This document shows, in pieces, positions 17,125 through 28,639 of a stretch of 64,000 nucleotides of DNA. A model generated the notes under the pieces. The model was not told where the DNA came from. It saw only the letters and a program-made list of their open reading frames with translations, and made no database searches. Positions within the stretch are counted from its first letter, which is position 1. Every line of letters starts with the position of its first letter. A program made the translations under genes and the position numbers. This DNA comes from Oryza sativa Japonica Group (lineage: Eukaryota > Streptophyta > Magnoliopsida > Poales > Poaceae): the NCBI RefSeq assembly GCF_034140825.1, contig NC_089036.1, forward strand, positions 25,929,001 through 25,993,000. Reading direction: 5' to 3'.

Positions 17125-19785
17125 ATGGCTTTGGCCCCCGCGAGCTCGGGCAGTGGGCCGGTGGTTACGGAGGTGGAGATGAACGCCGGCGCCGACCAGG
17201 GTGCCACCGGCACCGTGCGTGCCACCGTCGTGCAGGCCTGCACCGTGTTCTACGACACCCCTGCGACTCTCGGTGCGTTCTGCCATCTTCGTTTATGCTG
17301 TTGCTGCTGCTGCTGCTGCAGCTAGTATCACCCGCGAGGTGTTCGATTGTTTGTCTCGCCCGTGTGGCTGTTTGGATTAGGTGGTGCGCGCAAGGTGCTT
17401 GCTTATTTGTCTCGCCCGCACAGCGACACTAATTTACCCACACGCAAAACACCGGGAGTGAACTGAAACTGGGCAGGAAGTAGGATATCTCCGTGTGCGC
17501 CAATATTTTTATTTTTAGAAATAAGGTCTTACGACCCGGCTTATATTGAAAGCCAAACGGCTGTCTTACTGGGGTTACCTATCCAATCCCTCCCTCTAGT
17601 GGATTAACCGAACATGGCCTTAATGAGGTAATTAATGATTTATCTGCAATGATCCTATCTACCTAATCTAGTGGAGAATGAAACAAGTAAATAGTTCAAT
17701 GGAATTAAAACTGTAAATGTATGATCATATGACATGTTACTTTTTATGAATAAAATCCTAAATAAACGGGGTAACGATATTATGCTAATTTCTTTAACTG
17801 CTTTGCACTGCAGATAAAGCAGAGAAACTGGTAGCTGAAGCAGCTGGATATGGTTCACAGATAGTTCTATTTCCAGAAGTCTTTGTTGGTGGTTACCCTC
17901 ATGGATCTACCTTTGGACTGACTATTGGCAATCGATCTGCCAAGGGAAAGGAAGACTTCCATAAATATCATGCAGCTGCTATAGATGTGCCTGGTATTCT
18001 GAAATAGTTTAGTAATTAATATATCGTTGTCGTACGCTATGTTTATCGAGTGTTTCCAAACCAAGGTCTTTTGCTTTATCATTTTCATTTTTTTTTTAAA
18101 GTTCAGTGCTTTATTTTATTTAGGTTATCAATCTATTAGAAAAGACACTGCTATTATCTAAAAAAAAAAGAAAATACACTGCTAAATGTGAAGTATAAAC
18201 CCTGAAATATCAATTTCAACCATGTTCCCTAAATTGTGAAAGGTAAAACAGAAAAAAAAATGATAAGGAGACCTAACTCGTGATGCAGATCCCAAGCTGA
18301 TAATCATATATGATAGCTATGCATTAATGAATAAAAGCATTAGTAACCGCCCTTTTTTTTTTCTGTAGTAATGTTCAGAATTCGTGTTGATCATATCCAT
18401 CTTAACTTTTTTTTTCCGTCAATTAATTCAGTTAAAATACGTCTTACATCATTTTTTAGCTATTCTCCGGTTCTCCCCACTTAATATCTAGCTTTCCTTG
18501 CTACAGAGGATATGCACTATGCAGTGCCCCTGCAAGACATTTTACCGACTTCTGTTGAATGCAGGTCCAGAGGTGACCCGCTTAGCTGCATTGGCTGGAA
18601 AATACAAGATTTTCTTGGTGATGGGGGTGGTTGAAAGGGTAGGGTACACACTATATAATACAGTGCTCTTCTTTGATCCTCTGGGGAAATACCTCGGGAA
18701 ACACCGCAAGGTCATGCCTACTGGACTGGAACGAGTGTTTTGGGGGTTTGGGGATGGATCTACTATACCTGTTTATGATACTCCAATAGGGAAGATTGGT
18801 GCCGTCATTTGCTGGGAAAACAGAATGCCACTTCTCAGGACAGCAATGTACGCTAAAGGTATTCCTAGTTCTAGCAATATGATATGTTTCTCGACCTGAG
18901 CAAGTACTCTGGGTTAAAGTTATATCGATTGGTAATGCAAAGAAGTTAAGAGTTAAGACACCACAAAAGGGATACTAGGGTTGTTCATTTGTTAGACACT
19001 ACTACCTTGAAAAAAAAAAGGAGAAATGTACTTTGAGTGACTCTGAAGATGCACCATGTATCATGTGCTTGAGTTTATATTTTACCTGAAGTATCTTCTA
19101 CATTCATGCAGGTGTTCAGATATACTGTGCTCCAACTGCTGATTTCTCGCCTAGTTGGCAGGCCTCCATGACGCATATTGCCGTTGAAGGGGGATGCTTT
19201 GTACTTTCTGCAAACCAGTTTTGTCGCAGAAAGAACTATCCACCAGCGCCTGAATATACTTTTGGTGGCCTTGATGAAGAGCCATCCCCAGAATCTGTTA
19301 TTTGGCCTGGAGGAAGTTCCATCGTCTCACCATCTGGAACAGTTCTGGCAGGTCCAAACTATGAAGGCGAGGGCCTCCTCACAGCTGACTTGGGTAAGAA
19401 ACGTGGAACCTTCAAGTAAATTCCATGCTCACTTGTTGACTACTACATCCCAGCCCTTTTTTCATATGTAGTAGCAGTTGGTGTAGATGTATCCAGCTGT
19501 ATTTGTGCAATTATTTCTACAGATATCAGATTATAACCCTCTGCCCAAAGAACAGTATTGTAACCGTGAAACACCACAAGAACACTAAAGAGAAATTGCA
19601 TGGTATGTTTTGCAGACCTTGGAGAAATTGCTCGAGCTAAGTTTGATTTCGACGTCGTGGGACACTATGCACGACCCGAGGTGCTGAGCCTGACCGTGAA
19701 AACCGAATCAAAGCTGCCCGTTTCTTTTACTTCTGCTGCAGAGAAAAATTCTGCTGCAAAGAGTGACGGTATCTCTAGGACCTGA
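17125..19785 (+). CDS. NIT4-type nitrilase, first copy of a tandem pair
   Basis: Cytosolic C-N hydrolase; plant NIT4-type enzymes hydrolyse beta-cyano-L-alanine, made during cyanide detoxification, to Asn and Asp. Exons 17125-17272, 17814-17993, 18565-18858, 19112-19393 and 19616-19785 join in frame to 357 aa. The catalytic triad is intact: Glu71 in [10 protein letters not shown], Lys158 in [10 protein letters not shown] and Cys192 in [10 protein letters not shown]. Compared with the second copy it lacks four residues after GSTFG (GLTIGNR against [11 protein letters not shown]), near the active-site entrance region, and the C-terminal tail differs. In sorghum, NIT4 A and B paralogues form mixed complexes that differ in substrate, so the two rice copies may be partners. 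Intron 1 (17273-17813) contains a gct repeat. The 61-codon ORF just upstream probably shares its mRNA. Confidence 0.93.
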
Positions 19786-20291
19786 TGGCCATTAATCTTC
19801 CATCGCGGTGTGCAATAAAATTGTCAGCTGGCCAGTGTTGGTATCACATGAATAATCTGTCTTTAGTTTCTTGTAAAGATTTGGAGACGATGCTTCCCTG
19901 ATAAACAATTGGTGCCTATAGTGCTGTAATACTCGTCTGAAAATCGTGTCATGTTTCTTCCTCTTATTCGTTAGTGAAGACGTCCCAACTCCCAAATGTA
20001 GATTGCGATAACACAGTACTCAGTATTCAATTTCCAACAAATCATACAGTATTCTACATTCCATTTCTACCATCAGTTTCGCTGTGGCTAACAATTGTTC
20101 CAAATCTTATAATACGAATTCCATGCAAAAAATTGAAAGAACAATGTGCTACGTGGCAACACCGGTTTCGCGGGACGGCTTGATCCTGTTTGCGCACGTG
20201 CAGCGTGAAACGCTCGTGTGCGTGCGTGCAGCGGTTGTCCAGAAGGTCGTCCAGAAGTTTCTATTGATCGAGCTATTGATTGAGCAATTAG

Positions 20292-20576
20292 GGGCCTATT
20301 TGGATTGCTACCAAAAACATGCACTACCAATATTTTGGTAATTTGAATAGTAATTGTGTTTGATTTGGATTGAAGCCTATTCATTGGTAATACCTAATCT
20401 AGATTTGGCGTCATCTAGAACATTCTTCACTAAAATTTCACATTTTAACTCTATATTGGTAGCAAACCAAATATGATCAAGTACAATTTTACCTTACCAA
20501 AGTTTTGGTAGTGCCAAAACTTGTCTACATTTTGGCACTACCAAAAAATTGGTAAGGCAACAATCCAAATAGGCCC
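20292..20576. mobile_element. MITE with GGGCCTATTTGGATTG terminal inverted repeats
   Basis: The left end gggcctatttggattg is mirrored perfectly by the right end caatccaaataggccc. Subterminal direct and inverted copies of accaaaattttggtagtgcc add to the fold-back. TAG occurs on both sides. Size 285 bp. It fits a non-autonomous DNA transposon, probably PIF/Harbinger-related (Tourist-like), but the superfamily is not settled by the TAG site. Confidence 0.75.
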
Positions 20577-20876
20577 TAGGTCCATGGGAGCACAGCAGGC
20601 TATGTGATTTCTCGCGTTGCTGCTGTACGGCTGGCAAAGCTCAGGCAGCTATTGCTTCCTCCTACCACCGGATATTGAGGATTAAAGAAGTAATGATACA
20701 TACTTGGTTAGAGACTAAAAGAGGATTAACAGGATGTAATCAAATCACCCACTAAAATTTCTACGTTGCAAACATCCATCCTTTTACAATTATTGTGTTT
20801 CCTTATTTTGTATCCGTATTCATGTGATTTATATTATTTCTTTCCTGTGTTTTTCTCTATGGAAATTATATAACCT

Positions 20877-21953
20877 TTTCTCTTTGGGGCAATTTCATTC
20901 TTACCCCTACTTTAATGTTTAATATTGATGTTGCCCAGTATTTTAGGGTTTTGTTTTTGCCCATGGTTTTTTGAAATAAAGATAAATTTAGCCCCTACTT
21001 TTGATGGACAGATTAACGATGTTAAATCTTTAGCGAGAAGGCATTCAATACCCTTACTCATGTTGCAAACTTCCCCTGTTTTTGTTCATGATTGAGAATT
21101 TGCCCACATTTAGCACATGAACCTTGCAAATTCGATAAACTTTTACTAATATGATAATTTTAACATAAATATCAACAAAAATTTGCTTCAAAATTTGACA
21201 TCTTGAAAAAAACAAATAGACAAGTCAAGCAAATCTATTGCCTACCTGTGCCAAGCTGTCGTCGTCGCCTCCTCTCACAAACCGCCGCCACCGTTGTTGC
21301 CTCCTCTTCCCACCGAGCCGCCGCCACCTCCTCCCCACGTCGAGCCGCCACCATCACCTCCCCGCGCTAAGCTGCCACTGTCGCCTCCTCCTTTCATCGA
21401 GCCACCACCGCCGTCGTTGACCTGTTGTCCTCCTCCCCGTCGCCTCCTCGACACGTCGAGCAGCCGCACCTCCTCCCTACGCTGATCTACAGCAGCCGCC
21501 ATTGTCCTCCTCTCTACCATGGCCTCTTGTGCAATGCCTAGCCTCCTCCTACACACTGCAACTGGGTTGGGTGGCCTGCACTTGCTCGAGTTGTCCCCGT
21601 TGCCTGGCCGGCCCACGGACACTGCCGCCACTGTTTCACAACGGGGATTCGGGTTCAGGAAGGGAAGAGTTGATGCCAAGTGCCCAAGCCTGGAGGGACA
21701 CCAAGCGGTACTTGGATATTTTATAGGGGTAAAAGGGTCAATCAATAATTTAAAAAATCGTTATCTCTTTCTTTCTCTAATTCTTTACCGCACTAAGTCC
21801 AATCCCACTCACTTCCATCAAAAACAGGGGTAAACGCCTCATTCATTGAAAAAAATAGGGCAAAAAACAACAACCCTAAAATGTAGGGTAAAATCGGTAT
21901 TGGATATCAAAGTAGGGGTACAATTGTACAAACAAAATTGTCCCTTTCTCGTT
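20877..21953. mobile_element. Non-autonomous Mutator-like element, Pack-MULE-like
   Basis: The element proper is 20886-21944. It begins ggggcaatttcattc and ends, on the opposite strand, gggacaattttgttt. The inverted repeats stay similar for about 110-120 bp (shared ccccta, ttttagggtt, ttttgccc and ttttgatgga blocks). Nine-base flanks tttctcttt and tttctcgtt agree at 8 of 9 positions, as expected for a MULE. The interior from about 21240 to 21710 is strikingly GC-rich, Pro-coding on the plus strand and Gly/Arg-coding on the minus strand, against an AT-rich surround. That is the usual look of a captured gene fragment. I cannot identify the donor gene. Confidence 0.8.
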
Positions 21954-22581
21954 TCTCCCTCGGTCCAATGCAACCTATATATGTCTTGTGAGGGCTAATT
22001 TGAAACAAAGATTGAGGGATGAATAGGAAAAACATAGAATTCTGACAAAAAAATCAAGCGCAAAACAAATAATTATAAAACACATAAAAAATATATGAAA
22101 TAATCATTTGATTGGACCATACGAAAAATGCAAGAATTAGATGAGAGAGATAAACTCATAAGAGACTTCGCATGATATTGAACCTCATGTTAAAAATACT
22201 CCAAAACTTGTATGAATTTGGGCATTCCTTAGAAATTTGATAAGACTCAATAGTTTTCAATAATCCTTTGGTTCAAAGAATCATATAGAGAAATTTCCTA
22301 TAGCAAAGTTTATTGTTTCTATACAGAATAAAAGTTCCTATATTTTTCTATATTTTTCTTTCAAGTAAAGGGGCCCTAATTAGTTACTCCACTGAAGTCG
22401 AATGAGCTGGGTTCACTTTACCATGCGTGGGTTTTTCTTGTCCGTCTTAGTTCAAAACGGCCACTACAACTTGTTCAGTAATCTTGGTGAAATAATCTCT
22501 CCTACTCCTAGTCCAGTTTTTATGCACTAATGAATTTCTCTATTTTCGTAGTATTCCATACCAAGAACAATACAGATATAA

Positions 22582-22933
22582 AAACTTGACTAAATTGCAC
22601 TTTAGTCCACCTTTTATTACCCAAGTTTCAATTTGGACCACCCTTAAACCTATCTTTTCAATTTGGACCGGGTAAATTTACCATTGTTGCGGTTTGGACT
22701 ACTATAAACAACTTTTCTCGTCATGACTAACTTCCCTTTCGGCAAACATATGAACCATATATAGAGGAGATCGGCCGTATACTAAAGCTGATGTGTTTAA
22801 GGTCGTTGATTGCACGAGAAAAAAAATCGTTCATGGTGGTTCAAATTGCAACAATGGCAAATTTATCCGGTCCAAAGTGAAAAGATATGTTTAGGTAATA
22901 AAATGTGGTCTAAAGCGTAATTCACTCAAACTT
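22582..22933. mobile_element. Inverted-repeat DNA element (MULE- or MITE-like)
   Basis: The element spans about 22588-22927. The left arm reads gactaaattgcactttag and the right arm, inverted, gagtgaattacgctttag. Similarity continues inward for about 100 bp (tttggaccgg, aaatttaccattgttgc). The six-base flank aaactt is present on both sides. No coding capacity. Family uncertain because the flanking repeat is shorter than a standard MULE duplication. Confidence 0.65.
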
Positions 22934-23060
22934 GAGAAACTTTATTTGTAAATTATTTTTTTCTTCGTTCACGTGCCAAAGAAGAGAGGGAAAGAGGAAA
23001 CGGGAAAGTTACAGCCATGGAAAAAGGCTGGAGAAGGTGTAGGGTCTAGAAGCATCCGTG

Positions 23061-23199
23061 ATGGATTTCGCTCCCTCGTCTTCTGCTCCTAGTCACACTT
23101 GACAGTTCAGCTTCAGCTCCTCCCCCACCATCTCCCTCCTCGCCGCCGGCCCCCATTTCTCCCGCGTCCACTTCGAGCGGCGGCGCGCGTGCCGTACCG
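23061..23199 (+). promoter_or_regulatory. 5' leader of the second nitrilase with relic of the small ORF
   Basis: A 13-codon uORF (ATG at 23061) ends at a tga just before the relic. From about 23106 the leader aligns with the small ORF upstream of the first nitrilase: cttcagctcctcccccacca resembles cgtcagctcctctccaccg, and the reading LLAAGPHFSRVHFERRRAR matches LLAYGVHLSYAHVEPQRAR. The first ATG-bearing part and the last third of the ancestral ORF are missing here, so no peptide of that kind can be made. Confidence 0.6.
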
Positions 23200-24696
23200 A
23201 TGGCTATGGTCCCCTCGGGCTCGGGCGGTGGGCCGCCGGTGATTGCGGAGGTGGAGATGAACGGCGGCGCCGACTCGGGCGCCGCCACGGTCAGGGCCAC
23301 CGTCGTGCAGGCCTCCACCGTGTTCTACGACACCCCGGCCACTCTAGGTAAGCACAGCACACGTACGCTCAACGCTCGTGTGTGCCCCCCCTTGCTTTGG
23401 TGAATTTTCTTTTGTTGTTGTTGGTAGATAAAATAAGTCAGAAATCACCAATGTGCTGCAGCTAGTGGTTATTAATTAAGAGGGTTCAGTGTGAGATTTG
23501 GTATAGGTGTCATTTGTTGGTAATGAGTAAGCAATATGCGCAGAATTGGAGGTAATTGTTGGATGTCCTTTGTCATTTGAGGTGAAATCATGATAGGTTA
23601 CATCTATCAGATTTTATTTCTTGTGGTTTGTTCACGGTCCTTGTGAGCTCTTACTTTGATTTTACTTTGTTAATTGTTATATGATTTTTGCTTTGCCAAT
23701 TGTCATGATTGCCGTATGTTATACCCCATCTTGTAAATTATGCATTTACCTAACTAATGGTCGCCACAATTTTTTGTTCTGTGCGTGTTATCTGTAGGAA
23801 AATTTTTGTTAGTAGTATTTGCTATATTTAAATCATGCCACTGAAAGATTTTGCAGCAAGGGCTGGCCCAGTATTCAACTGAGGAGCTTTCTTCAAGAGT
23901 TTAATTTGTTATTGAGCCTTATTTAGTACCTTTGGATATTAAACAAAGCTGTTGAGCCTTTGGAAATTTTACAAATGGTGAGCACATTTGTATCACAGGT
24001 TTTGGGCAGAATGCACATTTTCTTATTCTGCTAAAATAACCCACTGATTATATGACCCAGTGAAATGATCTATTCTGCCAGGCCAGACAAAATGTTAAAA
24101 CTCTATTATATGCTATTTTCTGTTGCAGCATGCTGCATCATGGGCTCGTGTGATCATGTATTCATGTCCAAGTGCCTATCCTTTTGCACTATGGCACTAC
24201 CTCCTCCAATCACTGCCATTGCCTAGGAAAGACACATAATGCATATTATTTTTCTACTTTATGCATGTAAACATTAAGGCCAATACTGACACTTTGGGAG
24301 AACCAGATCGATGCATTGCATTAGAAACGATTGTTTATTATTCACATTGCTATTCATACTGCAGATAAAGCAGAGAGGTTGATAGAGGAGGCTGCTGGGT
24401 ATGGTTCACAGTTGGTTGTGTTCCCAGAAGCTTTTGTTGGCGGCTATCCTCGTGGATCCACATTTGGCTTTGGGGCCAACATAAGCATTGGTAATCCAAA
24501 AGACAAGGGGAAGGAAGAATTCCGGAAGTATCATGCGGCGGCAATAGAAGTGCCTGGTAAGTGGTAATGTAATGGAATATATCAATTCACTTAAAATCCC
24601 GGGCCACCCATGGGGAACGGGCTAGGATTGATCCCTGCCAAACAAAGTGTTCTTTGCTATTGACTTATCCGTTCATGCCCTTTTATCATCAAAAAG

Positions 24697-24742
<46 letters not shown>

Positions 24743-26594
24743 TGATTGTTTAAATTGCATATTTCTGTCAACACTGTGTTTGCTGAATACTCTATCCATA
24801 CAAAAAAGTAAGGCATATTTCTTTTGTCACCAAGACCAAGGAGGAATTCACTCATCCCCCATGTAACAAAACCAAGGAACTATATGCATACATGCAACCT
24901 ATAAGTATTAAGATGGCTATTCGGATTCTGGTCAACAATTAATTTAGCATATGGAGACTACAAATATGACCATCTCTTTTGGAAAAACCAAAAAAATAGT
25001 ATATGCCTAACACTTTTGGATGGAGGGAGTACTAGAAATATCCATCTCATATTAGACTCTGGAGAACTTTTTAGGGGAAAGAAGTCATAGATGTTACCAA
25101 AGATCTATCCAATTACTTAATCTGATGTAAAAAAAAAAAAGACCATAGCTTTGGTAATTGTTCAAGTAAGGCATAGGATTTCCCCAAAATGGAGAAACAT
25201 CTACAATGGATTATTGATACTCATACTTGCCTCGACTGCTTCAGCTAGATGTTATGATCATGCTTTCTGGTTCCAGGCATGGATTGATTGTTGTCAAATC
25301 AATAACCCCATATCCTGTGCTGTTTTGTATGCTTTTTATTGTGTTTTATCATAAGAAAACAGATTTTGTGTTTTATCATAAAAATTCAGCTTTCTAGCTG
25401 TTTCATCACTGTGGACATACATTTTGTTTCTTCTAGATTGATATATCCATCTTCTGACTTACAGGCCCAGAGGTGACACGCTTGGCTGCTATGGCTGGAA
25501 AATATAAAGTATTTTTAGTGATGGGAGTGATTGAAAGGGAAGGTTACACTCTGTATTGCTCGGTGCTCTTCTTTGATCCTCTAGGACGGTACCTAGGTAA
25601 GCACCGAAAGCTCATGCCAACAGCATTAGAACGAATAATATGGGGATTTGGAGATGGATCAACAATTCCTGTTTATGATACTCCACTTGGAAAGATCGGA
25701 GCCCTAATTTGCTGGGAAAATAAAATGCCACTGTTGCGGACAGCACTTTATGGTAAAGGTAAGACTATTTCTTGGAATATTGTTACTACAATACCACTAG
25801 AAGTCTTCATAGTTCATACAGCTTATGAGGAAGTGACATGGTTTCATGAGATGATATTCCTGAAATAACAAAATGAATTTGGTTTCAGAATAAGTCAGAT
25901 AGGCAAATGTGAAAAAAAATAAAAACGCTGGTGTGGCAGTGGCACTTGAATTTCTTCATCATCTACTCATATATTGTATGCACTACACAGGTATTGAGAT
26001 ATATTGTGCTCCAACTGCTGATTCCAGACAAGTTTGGCAAGCCTCCATGACTCATATTGCCTTAGAGGGGGGATGCTTTGTCCTGTCAGCAAATCAATTC
26101 TGCCGTAGAAAGGACTATCCTCCACCACCGGAGTATGTATTTTCTGGTTTAGGTGAAGAGCCTTCTCCAGACACTGTTGTCTGCCCTGGAGGTAGCGTCA
26201 TCATTTCACCATCCGGAGAAGTCTTGGCAGGTCCCAACTACGAAGGGGAGGCGCTGATTACAGCTGATCTAGGTGAGAAAATAATTGCATATGTACTAGG
26301 TTTTTCGTACATGCATTTGCCCCAATTTTGTTTATGTGCTCCCTCAGTTTTCTGGCACCAAATTTTGAATAGTTGTGATTAGACAATTCATATTAAAATT
26401 TGTAATGAAATTCATTCGCAGACCTTGGAGAAATCGTGCGAGCCAAGTTTGATTTTGATGTGGTGGGCCACTATGCTCGACCTGAGGTCTTGAGCTTGGT
26501 AGTGAATGACCAGCCGCACCTCCCTGTGTCTTTCACTTCTGCCGCTGAGAAGACGACAGCCGCAAAAAGTGACAGCACTGCAAAGCCCTACTAA
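23200..26594 (+). CDS. NIT4: NIT4-type nitrilase/nitrile hydratase, second copy
   Basis: Bifunctional nitrilase/nitrile hydratase acting on beta-cyanoalanine in cyanide detoxification. Exons 23200-23347, 24365-24556, 25465-25758, 25991-26272 and 26422-26594 join to 362 aa, the length I recall for the rice protein annotated as NIT4. The catalytic triad is Glu71 ([11 protein letters not shown]), Lys162 ([10 protein letters not shown]) and Cys196 ([10 protein letters not shown]). The protein ends DSTAKPY. Exon sizes are identical to the upstream copy except for exon 2 (192 against 180 nt) and exon 5 (173 against 170 nt), which proves a tandem duplication. Intron 2 contains an AT dinucleotide run and a scrap of Stowaway-type end (ggatggagggagtact at about 25018). 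Unlike the first copy, no intact small ORF precedes it. Confidence 0.95.
24699..24741. repeat. AT microsatellite in NIT4 intron 2
   Basis: About 18 AT units followed by a few GT units. It is likely length-polymorphic between cultivars. Confidence 0.95.
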
Positions 26595-26870
26595 GCAAGA
26601 TAATCAGAGTCAATCGCAAAACTGATTACTGTCACTAGACGGTGAATCATTGGCTCCGATCGTTCATGCTTGACGTCCCTGTCATCCCCTTGCTTGTAAA
26701 TTGCAGTCCAGAACAAACTTCTGAGGTCTGTAGAACTTGCCCCTTTTATGCTGTGTATCTATCAAGGTAGGTGTCAGATCAAACTTGGTTCCCCTCCATA
26801 TCAAATATGAGTAGTGCATGAACTGGCACTACGATGGTTTCACTGTCACACATGTGGTTATTTTACGTTC

Positions 26871-27096
26871 TACTCCCTTGGTGCCATATTACAGATTATT
26901 TTAGTTTTATCATAAGTTAAACTTCTCTAACTTTGGCTGAGGATATAGAAAATTGCTACAATAATACATAAATGCACTATCAAGATATATTTCATGGTGG
27001 ATTTAATGAAACTAATTTGATGTTGTAGATGATGATTCTTTTATAAACTTGGTCACTTAGGATAAAACTAAAATGACTTATGGAACAAAGGGAATA
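26871..27096. mobile_element. Stowaway-like MITE (diverged)
   Basis: The element 26873-27094 is flanked by TA. Its ends ctcccttggtgccatattac and (inverted) ttccctttgttccataagtc pair imperfectly, and inner blocks attttagttttatc and gataaaactaaaat are exact inverses. Confidence 0.65.
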
Positions 27097-27216
27097 CTCC
27101 AAAAGAAAAGGCACGAGTTCAGAGGAAGCATTCTGCTTTGCCAAATGTTGCTTTGGCTTTTTGGTAACGATATCGGAAACCTCAATGCCTGCGACCAGTT
27201 TGATTAGAAGCTAGAT

Positions 27217-27462
27217 TTAGAGCAGGTATAATAGCAGGCTATAAGCTAGCTATAAACATATTTTAAGAAGATAAAGGAAGAGAGAAGAGCAGCTGGCTAC
27301 AGATATGTAGCCAGCTACAGCACGGACTCCAATACGTAATGTGTGTATGACAGGTGTGACCAGATATTAATAGTACAGTAAGTAGCTATTATATGAATTG
27401 GCTATTACATTGGCTATAGATGATTTGGAGCTAGTAGGGCTATACTATTAAACTTGCTCTTA
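27217..27462. mobile_element. Tourist-like MITE, copy 1
   Basis: The element 27220-27459 (240 bp) has TTA on both sides. The left end gagcaggtataatag and the inverted right end gagcaagtttaatag are near-perfect inverted repeats. A second copy lies at 59345-59585 with about 85 percent similarity by eye. TTA/TAA target sites mark PIF/Harbinger-related Tourist elements. Confidence 0.88.
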
Positions 27463-27494
27463 GTCTGCATAACTGCACTGCAATGCATGTACTG

Positions 27495-27733
27495 TACTCC
27501 CTCCGTCAAAAAAAAAAGCAAACCTTGGGTTTCCGTGCTAAAGTTTGACTGTCCATTTTATATGAATTTTTTTTATAATTAGTATTTTCATTGTTGTTAG
27601 ATGATAAAACATGATTAATACTTTATGCGTAACTTATCTTTCTAATTTTTTTCATAATTTTTTCAAACAAGATGGACGGTCAAACGTTGGACACGGAAAC
27701 CAGAGTTTGTCTTTTTCTGGGACGGAGGGAGTA
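27495..27733. mobile_element. Stowaway-like MITE, family A
   Basis: The element 27497-27731 has TA flanks and the same ctccctccgtc end and gggtttccgtg subterminal block as the copy at 16336-16573. Confidence 0.85.
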
Positions 27734-28329
27734 ATTCTTAAAACTGATTGAGGTATATGAGTATATGACCCAGAATGCCTGGGTAAGGATTAACACATGA
27801 GCCTGAAGTTTCTTTTTTCTTTTTTTTTCTGTTTTTAGATATTCATCCTGTAATAATAACTGAACGTGATAGGTGATCTGCTGCAGCGTGTTTGATAATC
27901 ATGTTTGATTTTAAAATCTCAATGACAATAAAGAAGGGATGCAGCGGACGAGCCGTAGAGAAGTACACGTAGAGAACAAAGTCGCTGACGTTTTAGCGCA
28001 ACTTCTATAAAGTAAAAAAATAGACTTAAACGATAATTATGTTCGATTTTTAAAATAGCAATGACAATAAAGAGAAGATGCAGTGGACGGTCATGGAGGA
28101 GTATAATGAAGAAGCCCAGTTTTTAAAGGTTCCAAAAAGAATGAATAGAAATAGTAGTAGATCGAGCAAGTAAATAAAGAATAATATGACAGAAGTAAAT
28201 GGTATCAACTAGTGTGACTTTTAAAAACTACAAATTTAGAAACACGAGGATGGTAAGGTTTGGTCTTTTAAAATCTTAATAACGAGATAACTATTTAATA
28301 AATTTGAAGCAAAATCATATTAAAAATAT

Positions 28330-28373
28330 ATAATTTTATATGGGTGCGCCGCGCGATTGTGCGGGCCAACTAG
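28330..28373 (+). mobile_element. Helitron 3' terminus
   Basis: The sequence gccgcgcgattgtgcgggcc can form the short GC hairpin typical of Helitron 3' ends. It is followed by aactag and then T, so the element would end in CTAG at 28373 next to T. The 5' TC end was not found with confidence; it should lie upstream, perhaps near 28004. Confidence 0.5.
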
Positions 28374-28639
28374 TTCAACTAATTGAACCGCTAATCGTGC
28401 TGAGATCAGACAGGCAGCGCATGCAAATTCTGAAAGGGATACATCAATTTGTAGCTAGGCAAAGTTGACTAAGACCCTATTTAGATACTATCTCCGTTTC
28501 AGATTACAAGACTTTCGCATTGCCTAGTAGTGAAAAAACTAAAGTTTTTCGCCACTAGATTGCGCCACGTCATCGGAAAAACATAGGACGTCCGATTGCC
28601 CCTACAGATGATGTGAGCTGTTGGATTCATTGATTGGCA

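Larger units (their letters stand above)
19786..23060. other. Intergenic DNA between the two nitrilase genes
   Basis: It starts with the 3' UTR of the first nitrilase to about 20000. It then holds a terminal-inverted-repeat element (20292-20576), a Pack-MULE-like element (20886-21944), AT-rich sequence with weak MITE similarity (about 21990-22380) and an inverted-repeat element (22588-22927). All ORFs here are either repeats or low-complexity translations. I see no gene. Confidence 0.6.

Noticed and set aside
16668-17432. ORF of 254 codons covering the nitrilase leader
   Set aside because: It runs through the small ORF and nitrilase exon 1 in another frame and is low-complexity. The frames with a membrane peptide and with the nitrilase are the credible ones.
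21275-21745. Gly-rich minus-strand ORF of 156 codons as a cell-wall protein
   Set aside because: It lies fully inside a MULE and is simple-sequence. It is better read as part of the transposon or a captured fragment.
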